Notes: generated by a model from the letters alone, not told the origin. 64,000 nt of DNA from CAVQHY01 sp963712465 (GCA_963712465.1 CAVQHY010000006.1:558001-622000); one strand, 5' to 3'. Numbered from the stretch's first letter, positions 52,704-62,148 are shown. Translations and numbers: made by a program.

Positions 52704-53760
52704 TGGGCGTCGACTGGAAGAAGGAAGTGAAGCTCTCCGACCTCTTCAAGCGCTCGCCGAAGGCGCCCAAGCAGGAGGCGGTCGAGATCGCGGCCGACAC
52801 GCCGCGCAGCAGCCCGTCTCGAGTGAGGCTGCGCCCGCCGGCGAGGCCGAGCCGATCTTCGTCTCCGCCCAGGAGCAGAACGAGGCCGCGGAGCCCGAGA
52901 AGAGCGGTCTGAAGAAGGAGATCAGCCTCTTCAAGCGCAAGCCGAAGGAGCCCAAGCCCGCTGCCGGCGACAACGCCGCTCCGGGCGACGTCGCCGCGAC
53001 GGTCGCCGATCAGCCGGCCGCGCCGGCGAAGGCTGGTGGGAGTCTCTTCAAGCGCACGCCCAAGGCGCCGAAGGCGCCGAAGCAGGGACGTCGGGGCAAG
53101 GGCGCCGAGCCGGCGATTCCGCTGATGCGGGCGTTCAACCTCCTGCCCAAGGAGGACGCGCGTCAGAAGACCGCGGCGAAGCCCGCCCCAGCGAAGCTGA
53201 TCCTGATCGCGGTCGGCGTCGTGCTCCTGGCCGCACTCGCCCTCGGCACGCTGTTCACGAACGCCCGGGTCAACGATCGCCGCAGCGAGCGCGACGCCCG
53301 CCAGGTGCAGATCGACCAGATCCAGGTGCAGATCGTCTCGATCACGGGCGGTCAGGCGGAGGCTGCGCAGAGGCTCAGCGCGGTCGAGCAAGAGAAGCAG
53401 GCGCGCACCGCCGCGCTGTCGACGGCGCTCGCTCCCCGCATCGCCTGGGACCGCGTGCTCCGTGACATCTCGCTCGTCATCCCCGACGAGGTGTGGCTGC
53501 AGCAGATCACCGCGGGCGTGTCCGCCGGCGTCGCGTCGAGCTCCACGGGCGCGGTGGCCGCAGGCTCGTTCACCGTCACGGTGGCCGGCACGGCCAGGTC
53601 GCAGGACGGCGTCGCCCAGTTCCTCTCCCGCCTCCAGGTGCTCCCCGAGTTCAGCGGCGTGGCACTCGCAGGCTCGTCCCGGACAACGGTGTCCGGCCAG
53701 GACGTGTTCCAGTTCACGATCAACGCCACGCTCAAGGCTGCGGGAGGTGCGATCTCGTGA
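52703..53760 (+). CDS. pilN: PilN with long repeat-bearing cytoplasmic extension, one frameshift
   Basis: The PilN core starts at 'LMRAFNLLPKEDARQK' (53125 onward; N-L-L-P is the PilM-binding motif), followed by a membrane helix 'LILIAVGVVLLAALALGTLF', a coiled coil and the periplasmic-type ferredoxin-like domain 'APRIAWDRVLRDISLVIPDEVWLQQI'. Before it lies an extra region of about 145 residues starting 'MGVDWKKEVKLSDLFKRSPK', with three copies of L-F-K-R-x-P-K-x-P-K (52742, 52927, 53044). One frame change near 52800 splits this extension. Family members normally lack it. Stop overlaps the pilO GTG. Confidence 0.9.
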
Positions 53761-54497
53761 AGAAGAAGAAGATTCCTGTCGTCCCGGTCGTGGCGGTGCT
53801 CATCGGCGTCCTCTTCGTGGGCACGCTCCTCCTCGTCGTCAAGCCGAAGTACGACGAGGCAGCCAAGCTCGACGAGGAGATCGCAACGCTGGACACGCAG
53901 ATCCAGACGGCGCAGCGACAGCTCGCCACCGCGCAGGCGCAGGCGAGCGGCGACGAGCAGACGGGGCCGAAGATCAAGGTCGCCGACCTCTTCCGGCTCG
54001 CGAAGGCGATGCCCGACGGCGACGATGTCCCCGGCGTCGTGCTCGAGCTGGACGCGACCGCCAAGGGCGCAGGCGTCGAGCTCCTCACGATCACGCCCCA
54101 GGTCGGGATCTCGGGGGCCGGCTACCGCGCGCTGCCGATGCAGGTGGTCGTCGACGGCGGCTACTTCGAGATGGCGGACTTCCTGTTCCGGCTGCGCACG
54201 CTCGTCACCGTTCGCGGCGGCGTGCTCGACTCGAGCGGCCGGATGTACACGGTCGACACGGTCGACATCCACGAGGGCGAGGGCGGGTTCCCGAACGTCC
54301 AGTCCCAGCTGACGCTCTCCGCGTACGCCTACGGAGTGGGTAGCACCAGCACGGTGCCGCTGCCCACGTCCGAGCCGGCGCCGGCCAGCACGACCGGGGC
54401 CGACACCTCCGGCGGCGAGCAGGGTGCCACGACCGGAGAGACGACCCAGGCAACCAACGGATCCGAAGAGCAGGCCGCAGTCGGAGGAGGCTCCTGA
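53757..54497 (+). CDS. pilO: PilO, pilus alignment subcomplex protein
   Basis: A 246-residue protein: GTG start, 'KKKKIPVVPVVAVLIGVLFVGTLLLVV' (membrane helix), coiled coil 'YDEAAKLDEEIATLDTQIQTAQRQLATAQAQ', then the PilO ferredoxin-like domain: 'DLFRLAKAMPDGDDVPGVVLELDATAKGAGVELLTITPQ' and 'YRALPMQVVVDGGYFEMADFLFRLRTLV'. A Thr/Ser/Gly-rich tail of about 60 residues is low complexity. It forms a heterodimer with PilN. Stop overlaps the next start by one base. Confidence 0.93.
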   Translation: MKKKKIPVVPVVAVLIGVLFVGTLLLVVKPKYDEAAKLDEEIATLDTQIQTAQRQLATAQAQASGDEQTGPKIKVADLFRLAKAMPDGDDVPGVVLELDATAKGAGVELLTITPQVGISGAGYRALPMQVVVDGGYFEMADFLFRLRTLVTVRGGVLDSSGRMYTVDTVDIHEGEGGFPNVQSQLTLSAYAYGVGSTSTVPLPTSEPAPASTTGADTSGGEQGATTGETTQATNGSEEQAAVGGGS

Positions 54498-55381
54498 TGG
54501 CAAAGGCAAAGTCCCAGGAGATGCTGCGCAAGCAGAAGGAGGGCAAGCAGAAGAAGCTGCTCTTCCTGATGATCCCGGTGCTGCTGATCGCGGTTGTCTT
54601 CAACGTGATGAAGTTCATGGGCGGCGGCGAGGAGACCCCCGCTGCGTCGAGCTCGGCCACCGACACCTCGGCGGCGGACACCTCGGCAACGCCGACCGAT
54701 GCAGCAGCCGGCGGCGGCACCGCCGTCGCGGGCGTCGCGGTGCAGGCGACGCTGATCGACTCCGACGTCCCGCCGGAGGCGAGCGAGGGCCAGCTCGTGT
54801 CATTCGAGCGCTTCATCGCCGTCAACCCCTTCAACCAGCAGGTCTCCGAGGGCGAAGCCGCCCCGAGCGACGAGGCGCCCGCCGCGAGCAGCGGTGAGAG
54901 CGCACCGTCCTCAGGCGGATCCTCGGGCGGCGACACCTCCGGCGACAGCGACAAGCCGAACGCCGCGAACCTGACGGTGAACGGCGCCTCCGAGACGGTG
55001 CTGGTCGGCGACAGCTTCCCGGCCAGCGACCCGACGTTCAAGCTCGTCGCCGTCAAGGACACGACGGCCAAGATCGGCCTGGTCACGGGCTCCTTCTCGA
55101 CCGGCGCCGACACGATCGACCTGAAGGTCGGCCAGACGCTCACCCTGGTCAGCCAGCCCGACGGCATCCGGTACGTGATCAAGCTCGTCGGGATCGAACA
55201 CTCGAGCTCCAGCGACTCGGGTGACTCGACCGACGGCGTCGACACGGGCACCGCCGGAACGGTGCCGACCGATACGACCACCGTCGATACGAGCGGCGTG
55301 CCGAGCACCACCGGCGCCGACTCGGGCACGTCCGGCGTCCCCGGCGACGCGAGCGGCGTCGCCGGCTACCTCGGCGGCTGA
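54497..55381 (+). CDS. PilP-like membrane-anchored protein
   Basis: A 294-residue protein in the pilP position of the operon. It has a basic cytoplasmic start 'MAKAKSQEMLRKQKEGKQKK', one membrane helix 'LLFLMIPVLLIAVVFNVMKFM', and low-complexity Ser/Ala/Asp linkers. One folded domain (residues about 155-235, 'NLTVNGASETVLVGDSFPASDPTFKLVAVKDTTAKIGLVTGSF...DLKVGQTLTLVSQPDGIRYVIKLVGI') resembles the small beta-sandwich of PilP/GspC HR domains. The rest is disordered. Homology to PilP is an inference from position and fold pattern. It probably links the PilN/PilO dimer to the cell envelope. Confidence 0.7.
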   Translation: MAKAKSQEMLRKQKEGKQKKLLFLMIPVLLIAVVFNVMKFMGGGEETPAASSSATDTSAADTSATPTDAAAGGGTAVAGVAVQATLIDSDVPPEASEGQLVSFERFIAVNPFNQQVSEGEAAPSDEAPAASSGESAPSSGGSSGGDTSGDSDKPNAANLTVNGASETVLVGDSFPASDPTFKLVAVKDTTAKIGLVTGSFSTGADTIDLKVGQTLTLVSQPDGIRYVIKLVGIEHSSSSDSGDSTDGVDTGTAGTVPTDTTTVDTSGVPSTTGADSGTSGVPGDASGVAGYLGG

Positions 55382-55393
55382 GCTGAATACTGC

Positions 55394-55417
55394 GCGGGCC
55401 GGGTCTCCCCGGCCCGC
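55394..55417 (+). terminator. Terminator of the pilT2-pilP operon
   Basis: GCGGGCCGGG / CCCGGCCCGC hairpin with TCTC loop, followed by GTTGT, 13 bases after the last pilus gene. Confidence 0.75.
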
Positions 55418-55541
55418 GTTGTAACCGGCACGGCCTCCGCGTCGGCACGGTACGGTTAGCCGTACCCTTGCTCGCCGGGAAGCCGCATGGCCTGCGTGTG
55501 GCCGTCCTGCGAGCCTGAGCCGAGCTATGACGGAGGTCCGC

Positions 55542-56315
55542 ATGGAGTCCACGGTCAGCGAGCATGACGTCGCCCTTGCCGCCCCTGCCGACACGGTCGT
55601 CTCGGCCGTCGAGGTCACTCGCCGCTACGGCGAGGGCGAGACGTGCGTGGACGCGCTGCGCGGCGTCTCGCTCGACATCGCCCGCGGGCGGCTCACGGCG
55701 GTCATGGGGCCTTCCGGATCGGGCAAGTCGACGCTTATGCACATCCTCGCCGGGCTGGACAAGCCCACTTCCGGCGAGGTCGCCATCGACGGTACCGAGC
55801 TGAGCAAGCTCGGGGACACGGAGCTCACGAAGCTGCGCCGGCGCCATATCGGCTTCGTCTTCCAGTTCTTCAACCTGCTGCCGATGCTGACCGCGGAGGA
55901 GAACATCAAGCTTCCGCTGGAGCTCGCCGGCGAGAAGGTGGAACCGCAGTGGTTCGCGGAGCTGACCGAGAAGGTCGGGCTGAAGGATCGCCTGTCGCAC
56001 CGCCCGGCCGAGCTGTCGGGCGGCCAGCAGCAGCGCGTTGCGATCGCGCGGGCGCTCGTCTCGCGCCCGACGGTCGTCTTCGCCGACGAGCCGACGGGCA
56101 ACCTCGACTCGACCACAAGCGGAGAGATACTCGCGCTCATGCGCGACTCGGTCGAGAGCTTCGGGCAGACGACGGTGATGGTCACGCACGAGGCCCGCGC
56201 GGCCGCGATCGCCGATCGCATCCTCTTTCTCGCCGACGGGTGCATCGTGCGCGACCTACCCCGCTCGACCGCCCATGAAGTCGTTGCGGTGTTGGAGGGC
56301 CTCTCGAACTCGTGA
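55542..56315 (+). CDS. ABC transporter ATP-binding protein (MacB/LolD type)
   Basis: A 257-residue ATPase with Walker A 'GPSGSGKSTLMHILAGLDKP', Q-loop 'FVFQFFNLLPMLTAEENI', signature 'ELSGGQQQRVAIARAL', Walker B 'TVVFADEPTGNLDSTTSGEIL' and the H-switch 'TVMVTHEARAA'. This subtype drives mechanotransmission or lipoprotein and peptide extrusion with FtsX-like permeases, such as the one directly downstream (overlap GTGA). GGAGGT stands 4 bases before the ATG at 55542; ATG at 55527 is the alternative. Confidence 0.93.
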   Translation: MESTVSEHDVALAAPADTVVSAVEVTRRYGEGETCVDALRGVSLDIARGRLTAVMGPSGSGKSTLMHILAGLDKPTSGEVAIDGTELSKLGDTELTKLRRRHIGFVFQFFNLLPMLTAEENIKLPLELAGEKVEPQWFAELTEKVGLKDRLSHRPAELSGGQQQRVAIARALVSRPTVVFADEPTGNLDSTTSGEILALMRDSVESFGQTTVMVTHEARAAAIADRILFLADGCIVRDLPRSTAHEVVAVLEGLSNS

Positions 56316-58867
56316 CGGCCTTCGCGCTCAGGGGGATGCTCGGCCGCAAGCTGCGCACGGTCCTGACCGCGATCTCGATCGTGCTCGGCGTCGCGATGAT
56401 CAGCGGTACGTACGTCCTCACCGACTCGATCACGGATGCCTTCGACTCGATCTTCACCGAGAGCTACCGCGGCACCGACGCCGTCATCACGGGCAAGTCG
56501 GCCTTCGACCTGACAGACAGCGGGACGACCGTGCCGCCCTCCTTCGACGAGTCGCTGCTCGCCAAGGTGCGCTCGCTCCCGGATGTCCAGGCTGCGCTCG
56601 GCGGCGTCGCCGACGAGTCGACGCAACTGATCGACAAGAACGGCAAGGCGATCGTCTTCGGCGGGGCGCCGAACCTCGGCTTCAGCGTCGATCCCTCGCA
56701 GCCGCAGTTCAACTCGCTCACACTGGTCGACGGCGCCTGGCCGGGCCCGAACGAGGTCGTGATCGACCAGTCGACGGCCGACAAGAAGGACTACAAGGTC
56801 GGCGACTCGATCGGTGTGCAGGTGCGGGGACCGGCCGAGCAGCTGCGCATCTCGGGGATCGTGAAATTCGGCTCCGTCTCGTCGATCGGCGGGGCGACCC
56901 TGGCCGGCTTCGACCTTCCGACCGCTCAGCGCCTCTTCGACAAGGAGGGCCAGCTCGACGACATTCGCCTCGCGTCGAAGCAGGGTGTCTCCGAGGCGCA
57001 GCTGGTCGCGGAGGTCGAGAAGGTGCTCCCGACCGGAACTCAGGTGCGCAGCGGCACTGGTCAGGCGACCGAGGACGCCTCCGATGTCAACAGCTTCCTG
57101 AGCTTTCTGCAGAAGTTCCTCCTCGCCTTCGGCGGCATCGCGCTCTTCGTGGGCAGCTTCGTGATCGCGAACTCGCTCTCGATCACGATCGCGCAGCGAA
57201 CGCGGGAGTTCGCGACGTTGCGCACGCTCGGCGCGTCGCGCCGGCAGGTGCTGCGCGCCGTGATCCTCGAGGCCCTCGTGATGGGCACGCTCGCGTCGAT
57301 CGTCGGTCTCTTCCTCGGCCTCGCGCTGGCGAAGGGACTCTTCGGCTCTTCGATGCAGTCGGGCTTCACGCTGCCCAACAGCGGTCTGGTCTTTCAGGCG
57401 CGCACGATCATCGTGGCGCTGCTTGTGGGAATCCTGGTCACGCTGCTCGCGAGCCTTCGCCCCGCGCTGCGGGCTACCCGCGTGCCTCCGATCGCGGCCG
57501 TACGCGAGGGCGCGACGCTGCCCGTCTCGCGCTTCCATCGCTATCGAACCGTCGGCTCTCTCGGCGTGACTGCGCTCGGCTTCGCCGCTCTCCTCTACGC
57601 GCTCTTCGGCGCAAGCGGGACGACGTCGGTACTGATCTGGATGGGCCTCGGGGCGCTGCTGATCTTCACCGGCGTAGCGCTCTTCTCGGCCCGGATCGTC
57701 CGGCCGCTCGCAGGCGCGCTCGGCTGGCCGGCGACCAAGATCGGCGGGTCGGCCGGATCGCTCGCGCGCGACAACGCGCGCCGCAACCCGCAACGCACGG
57801 CCTCGACCGCCTCGGCGCTGATGATCGGCCTCGCGCTCGTGACGCTGGTCGCCGTTCTCGCGCAGGGCATCATCTCGACCTTCACCGGCGCAGTGAACGA
57901 CATCTTCACCTCCGACTACGCGATCACCGCCCAGAACAACTTCAACCCGATCCCGACGAGCGCCGCGGAGGCGGCCGCAAGCGCCCCCGGGGTTACGGCG
58001 ATCGCGAGCGTGCGGGCCGGCGACGCGCGGATCTTCGGCAAGACGACCCAGGCCTCGGCCGTCGACCCGCAGATCGGCCAGGTGCTCACGCTCGACTGGA
58101 AGGCCGGATCTCAGGCGGTGCTGGCGAAACTCGGCGCCGACGGCGCGTTCACCGACAACGACTACGCGAAGACGCACCACCTGCACATCGGCTCGCCGGT
58201 CAAGGTTCAGACGCCTACGGGACAGACGCTGGATCTGACCATCAAGGGCATCTTCGATCCGCCGACCGGCGGCTCGCCGTTCGGCCCGGTGACGATGTCG
58301 AGCTCGACGTTCGACGCGAACTACACGGCACCGAAGAACCTCTTCACGTTCATCAAGATGTCCGGGGGCGTGACGGATGCCAACACGAAGGCTCTCGACT
58401 CGGCGCTCGAGGCGTTTCCCAACGCCAAGGCCCAGACGCGCGACGAGTTCATCGACAATCAGATCAGCGGTCTCAAGAGCGTGCTCAACGTCCTCTACGT
58501 CCTGCTCGCGCTGTCGGTGCTCGTGAGCCTCTTCGGCATCGTCAACACGCTGGTGCTCACGATCTTCGAGCGGACGCGCGAGCTCGGAATGCTGCGCGCC
58601 ATCGGCATGACCCGCCGCCAGGTGCGTCGGATGATCCGACACGAGAGCGTGATCACGTCGCTGATCGGCGGCGCGCTCGGCATCGTCCTCGGGCTGGTGC
58701 TCGGGGGGCTTTTGATCGCACGGATCAACGAGATCGAGTTCGCGTTGCCCATTGGTCAGCTCGTCATCTTCGCGATCGCGACGATCATCGTGGGTATCGT
58801 CGCCGCGATCTTCCCGGCCAGACGGGCAGCGCGCCTGAACGTTCTCCAGGCGCTCCAGTACGAATAG
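56312..58867 (+). CDS. FtsX-like ABC transporter permease (two FtsX domains)
   Basis: An 851-residue permease with an N-terminal helix 'LRTVLTAISIVLGVAMISGTYVLTD', a large extracytoplasmic MacB-like domain (residues about 50-270), the first FtsX core of three helices ('LLAFGGIALFVGSFVIANSLSITIAQRTREFATLRTLGAS...'), a second extracytoplasmic domain (residues about 510-700) and the last FtsX core ('VLYVLLALSVLVSLFGIVNTLVLTIFERTRELGMLRAIGMTRRQV'). It pairs with the ATPase upstream. The substrate is unknown; such pairs in actinobacteria often serve envelope or lipoprotein export, and location between pilus genes may be functional or incidental. Confidence 0.92.
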   Translation: MTAFALRGMLGRKLRTVLTAISIVLGVAMISGTYVLTDSITDAFDSIFTESYRGTDAVITGKSAFDLTDSGTTVPPSFDESLLAKVRSLPDVQAALGGVADESTQLIDKNGKAIVFGGAPNLGFSVDPSQPQFNSLTLVDGAWPGPNEVVIDQSTADKKDYKVGDSIGVQVRGPAEQLRISGIVKFGSVSSIGGATLAGFDLPTAQRLFDKEGQLDDIRLASKQGVSEAQLVAEVEKVLPTGTQVRSGTGQATEDASDVNSFLSFLQKFLLAFGGIALFVGSFVIANSLSITIAQRTREFATLRTLGASRRQVLRAVILEALVMGTLASIVGLFLGLALAKGLFGSSMQSGFTLPNSGLVFQARTIIVALLVGILVTLLASLRPALRATRVPPIAAVREGATLPVSRFHRYRTVGSLGVTALGFAALLYALFGASGTTSVLIWMGLGALLIFTGVALFSARIVRPLAGALGWPATKIGGSAGSLARDNARRNPQRTASTASALMIGLALVTLVAVLAQGIISTFTGAVNDIFTSDYAITAQNNFNPIPTSAAEAAASAPGVTAIASVRAGDARIFGKTTQASAVDPQIGQVLTLDWKAGSQAVLAKLGADGAFTDNDYAKTHHLHIGSPVKVQTPTGQTLDLTIKGIFDPPTGGSPFGPVTMSSSTFDANYTAPKNLFTFIKMSGGVTDANTKALDSALEAFPNAKAQTRDEFIDNQISGLKSVLNVLYVLLALSVLVSLFGIVNTLVLTIFERTRELGMLRAIGMTRRQVRRMIRHESVITSLIGGALGIVLGLVLGGLLIARINEIEFALPIGQLVIFAIATIIVGIVAAIFPARRAARLNVLQALQYE

Positions 58868-58930
58868 GCCTCCCGTGCCGGGCCGATGCGCCCTACCCGT
58901 GAAGGGCGGCGCCCCTCACCCTTCCTAGGG

Positions 58931-58958
58931 TCAAGCCGCCCGCTGGGGATGCCGATGG
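58931..58958 (+). promoter_or_regulatory. Sigma-28-like promoter of pilC
   Basis: TCAA (58931-58934), 16 bases, then GCCGATGG (58951-58958). The ATG of pilC follows 9 bases later. Fourth member of the shared pilus promoter set. Confidence 0.62.
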
Positions 58959-58967
58959 CGGACTCGT

Positions 58968-60179
58968 ATGGCGTCCTTCGCCTACAGCGCGATCAACGCC
59001 GCTGGCGCCGAGCTGACAGGGTCGATCACCGCCCCTGACCTTGGCGCTGCGCGCGACCAGCTCAAGCAGAAGGGCCTGCTCGCCCTCGACCTCTCCGAGA
59101 CCGGAGGCGCCGCCAGCGAGCAGGGCCTCATGCGCGTGAAGAAGGTCAAGCCGAAGTCGCTCCAGATCTTCTCGCGCCAGTTCGCCACGATGATCGACGC
59201 CGGGCTGAACGTCGTCACCGCCCTGGTCATCCTCGAGGAGCAGACGGAGGATCCGAAGCTCGCGGCCGTGATCGCCGAGCTTCGCGCCGACGTCGAGAGC
59301 GGCCAGCTGCTCTCGGAGGCGATGTCCCGGCACCCGCAGGTGTTCTCGAACCTCTACGTCTCGATGGTCGAGGCGGGCGAGGCGGCGGGCATCCTCGACA
59401 TCGTCCTCGACCGCGTCGCGTTCCAGATCGAGAAGCAGGTGCAGATCCGCCGCCGCGTCAAGGGCGCGATGATGTACCCGCTGATGGTGCTCGGGTTCGC
59501 GACCCTGGTACTCATCGGCATGCTGATGTTCCTCGTCCCGATCTTCGTCGGGATCTTCGACGACCTCGGCGGCGACCTGCCGATGCTGACGCAGATGGTC
59601 GTCAAGGCCTCGAACGCGCTCAAGTCCTACTGGTACATCATCTTCCCGCTGATGGGCGGCGGGATCTACGGCTTCCTCCGCTACAAGAAGACCGAGAAGG
59701 GCATCCGGGTCTGGCACGGCCTCTGCATGAGGGTGCCGTTCGGGATCGGCCCGGTCGTGCTCAAGGTCGGCATGGCGCGCTGGTCGCGCACGCTCTCCAC
59801 GCTCGTCGCCTCGGGCGTCGACATCATCCGCGCGCTCGAGATCACCGGCACGACGTCGGGCAACAGCCTGATCGAGGACGCGACCGTCGTCGTCCGAGAG
59901 AAGGTGCACCAGGGTGTCCCGATCGCGATCCCCCTCACCGAGGATCCGATCTTCCCGCCGATGGTCGCCCACATGGTGCGCGTCGGCGAGGAGACCGGCG
60001 AGCTCGAGAAGATGCTCGGCAAGATCGCGGACTTCTACGAGGACGAGGTCGATTCGTCGATCGCAACGCTCACGTCGGTGATCGAGCCGTTGATGATGAT
60101 CGGCGTGGGCATCATGGTCGGCATCGTGATCATCAGCATGTACCTGCCGATGTTCAAGCTGCTGACCCTGATCAAGTAG
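58968..60179 (+). CDS. pilC: Type IV pilus inner-membrane platform protein PilC
   Basis: A 403-residue GspF-family protein: 'FAYSAINAAGAELTGSITAPDLGAARDQLKQKGLLALDL' N-terminal domain, then 'SLQIFSRQFATMIDAGLNVVTALVILEEQTEDPKL' and, as a second repeat, 'RTLSTLVASGVDIIRALEITGTTSGNSLIEDA'. Membrane helices are near residues 170-190 ('PLMVLGFATLVLIGMLMFLVPIFVG'), 225-245 and 375-395 ('IEPLMMIGVGIMVGIVIISMYLPMF'). It transmits ATPase motion to pilin at the pilus base. It is separated from the other platform genes by an ABC transporter, but shares their promoter type. Confidence 0.95.
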   Translation: MASFAYSAINAAGAELTGSITAPDLGAARDQLKQKGLLALDLSETGGAASEQGLMRVKKVKPKSLQIFSRQFATMIDAGLNVVTALVILEEQTEDPKLAAVIAELRADVESGQLLSEAMSRHPQVFSNLYVSMVEAGEAAGILDIVLDRVAFQIEKQVQIRRRVKGAMMYPLMVLGFATLVLIGMLMFLVPIFVGIFDDLGGDLPMLTQMVVKASNALKSYWYIIFPLMGGGIYGFLRYKKTEKGIRVWHGLCMRVPFGIGPVVLKVGMARWSRTLSTLVASGVDIIRALEITGTTSGNSLIEDATVVVREKVHQGVPIAIPLTEDPIFPPMVAHMVRVGEETGELEKMLGKIADFYEDEVDSSIATLTSVIEPLMMIGVGIMVGIVIISMYLPMFKLLTLIK

Positions 60180-60242
60180 CCTCCTCCGTCTACCGGTAGG
60201 TTCTGGGGTCTTCGGTCCCCTGGCCCGCCGGGCGCGCCCCGC

Positions 60243-60977
60243 TCATGCTTCGACCGGGGCTTGGAATCCCGGCTGCACGAGGGCCTCGACTCGGGTTCGG
60301 AAGACCCGCCAGCGGCGGTCGTTGTCGTGCACCAGGGCGGCCGATTCGGCGGCGAGATCGGCCGCTCGGTCGAGAAGCTCGGAAGCCGACCAGAGATAGG
60401 CCGGCATCGTGTGTGGCCCGGCAAGGTCGGCGCGGATCGCGACCGGGGACAGCTCGAGCGTTTCGATCGTCTCGAGCGCTCTTCTCACCAGCCGGCCTAC
60501 GAGCCTGCTCAGCTCGGCCGCCTGCCAGTCGTTGGCGATGATCCGGTGTCGTTCGCCCAGGACGTCGGCCAGACCCGGATGCGGGAGCAGCGCCGACGCG
60601 CTCGCCCAGGATGCCGCCATCGCGGAGCTCAGCCACTCGCCTGTCTGTCCGAAGTCGTCGGCGAGCGAGGCCAGGTCACGCTTCAGCCGTCCGACCTCGG
60701 ACGGCTCGCCTTCTCCCTCCATGAACAGGACGCCGTCGGCCTGGATCGCCGCGGCCTCGTTCAGGTCGTCGCAACCGGCGAACGGATTCGGAACGCGATG
60801 CTCGCTCGGCACTGCCGTCTCCCAGCGGCCGGCGAGCGTCTTCAGGGTGCGCGAGGCGCGCTGGAGGACAATCGCCTGCTCGATCGGCGCTTGCGCGTAG
60901 AACTTCTCGTGCTCGCGGTGATAGCGAGAGAGATTGAGGATGCTCGAAAAGAGAGCTTCGGAGCTGGGCGTGGGCAT
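60243..60977 (-). CDS. Helical protein of unknown function
   Basis: A 244-residue soluble, mostly helical protein 'MPTPSSEALFSSILNLSRYHREHEKFYAQAPIEQAIVLQRASRTLKTLAGRWE...' with 'HRIIANDWQAAELSRLVGRLVRRALETIETL' and 'SELLDRAADLAAESAALVHDNDRRWRVFRTRVEALV'. No signal peptide, no membrane segment, no family recognised. It is convergent with pilC (63-bp gap). The 216 bases between its start and the FGE stop show no gene. Confidence 0.65.
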   Translation of the reverse strand: MPTPSSEALFSSILNLSRYHREHEKFYAQAPIEQAIVLQRASRTLKTLAGRWETAVPSEHRVPNPFAGCDDLNEAAAIQADGVLFMEGEGEPSEVGRLKRDLASLADDFGQTGEWLSSAMAASWASASALLPHPGLADVLGERHRIIANDWQAAELSRLVGRLVRRALETIETLELSPVAIRADLAGPHTMPAYLWSASELLDRAADLAAESAALVHDNDRRWRVFRTRVEALVQPGFQAPVEA

Positions 60978-61193
60978 GGAAATCGCACCTCCGAGAACGC
61001 TGTGGCGGAAGCACCCAGCGTCGTAGAGAGCGGACGTCGTTTCATCGGTGTCTTCACGGACCCGGGTTGCGGAAAATACCCGCCGAGCATCGAGGTCGGC
61101 GATCTGCTGCGGCTCAGCGCGTCGCGCGCGCCGCCGACGTCACCGCGTTCGACGAGCGCGGACTTCCACTCCTGCCCCGGGAGCCGAGCGCTC

Positions 61194-62148
61194 TCACGGT
61201 GCCGGAAGGTTTCGAACCACGCACCGAAACCCGATGTGGCTCATGCCGGTGTCGACCATCTGCGGGCGGCGGGCGGCGGGCCGATAGCGCAGGCAGTAGG
61301 TGTCCGCGCAGAGGAACGAGCCTCCCTTGATCACCTTCCGCGGAATGCGAAACTGCGGCTGCGCCGGGTCGTAGCTGTCTTCCTCGCTCGGGCGGACTGG
61401 ATCGCCTGGTACACAGCAGGGCTCGTCGGGCCCGGCGCGGGAATCGACGTACCAGTCGGTTGTCCACTCCCAGGCGTTTCCGGCCATGTCGTGGAGCCCG
61501 AAGCCGTTGGGTGGGTAGGAACCGACCGCGGCGGTCGTCCCGTAGCCGGGCTCCGGCCGCCAGGGAAAGTCACCGTGCCAGTAGTTCGCCAGCCTCTCAC
61601 CGGCGGGCTCGGGGTCGTCTCCCCAGGTGAACGCGGTTCCGTCGAGGCCGCCGCGGGCGGCGAGCTCCCATTCGGGTTCGGTCGGAAGCGCCTTTCCCGT
61701 CCACGTCGCGTACGCCTCCGCGTCCTCGTAGGCGACGTGGACGACCGGGTGATCCGCGCGGCCGGCCAGCGACGATGCCGGGCCTTCCGGATGGCGCCAG
61801 CAGGCCCCGGGGGTCCAGGTCCACCACTGGCTCATGTGCCGGAGGTCGACCGCGCCGGGCGTCCGGGTGAAGACGAGGGAGCCAGGGACGAGGTTCTCGG
61901 GAGGAGCCCCCGGGAACGCTGCGGGGTCGAGCGGCCGTTCGGCAACGGTTACGTAACCGGTGTCGTCGACAAAGGCGGCGAACTCACCGTTCGTCACCTG
62001 GTAGCGGTCGATCCAGAACCCGTCGACGGCGACGCGGCCGAACAGGCGCCTCCTCCGGATAGTGGTCGTCCGAGCCCATGCTGAACGTCGCGGTGTCTAC
62101 CCAGACCATGTGCAAGGTCGATGGTTGGAGAGACCCCGGCACGGCCAT
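61194..62148 (-). CDS. Formylglycine-generating enzyme (SUMF1 family), one frameshift near the N terminus
   Basis: About 317 residues when frames are joined: 'MVWVDTATFSMGSDDHYPEEAPV' then a one-base shift near 62045 to 'RVAVDGFWIDRYQVTNGEFAAFVDDTGYVT'. The body has the family blocks 'HPVVHVAYEDAEAYATWTGKALPTEPEWELAARGG', 'NGFGLHDMAGNAWEWTTDWY' and 'KGGSFLCADTYCLRYRPAAR'. The last holds the two catalytic cysteines spaced C-x4-C, as in the copper-dependent FGE active site (Cys336/Cys341 of human SUMF1, family knowledge). It converts the sulfatase Cys to formylglycine. Adjacent sulfatase upstream (15-bp gap) is the obvious substrate. Confidence 0.92.

Noticed and set aside
55625..58642. A 1005-residue minus-strand frame opposite the ABC transporter genes
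   Set aside because: It is antisense to clear ATPase and FtsX permease motifs and has low-complexity Arg/Glu/Asp/His content.
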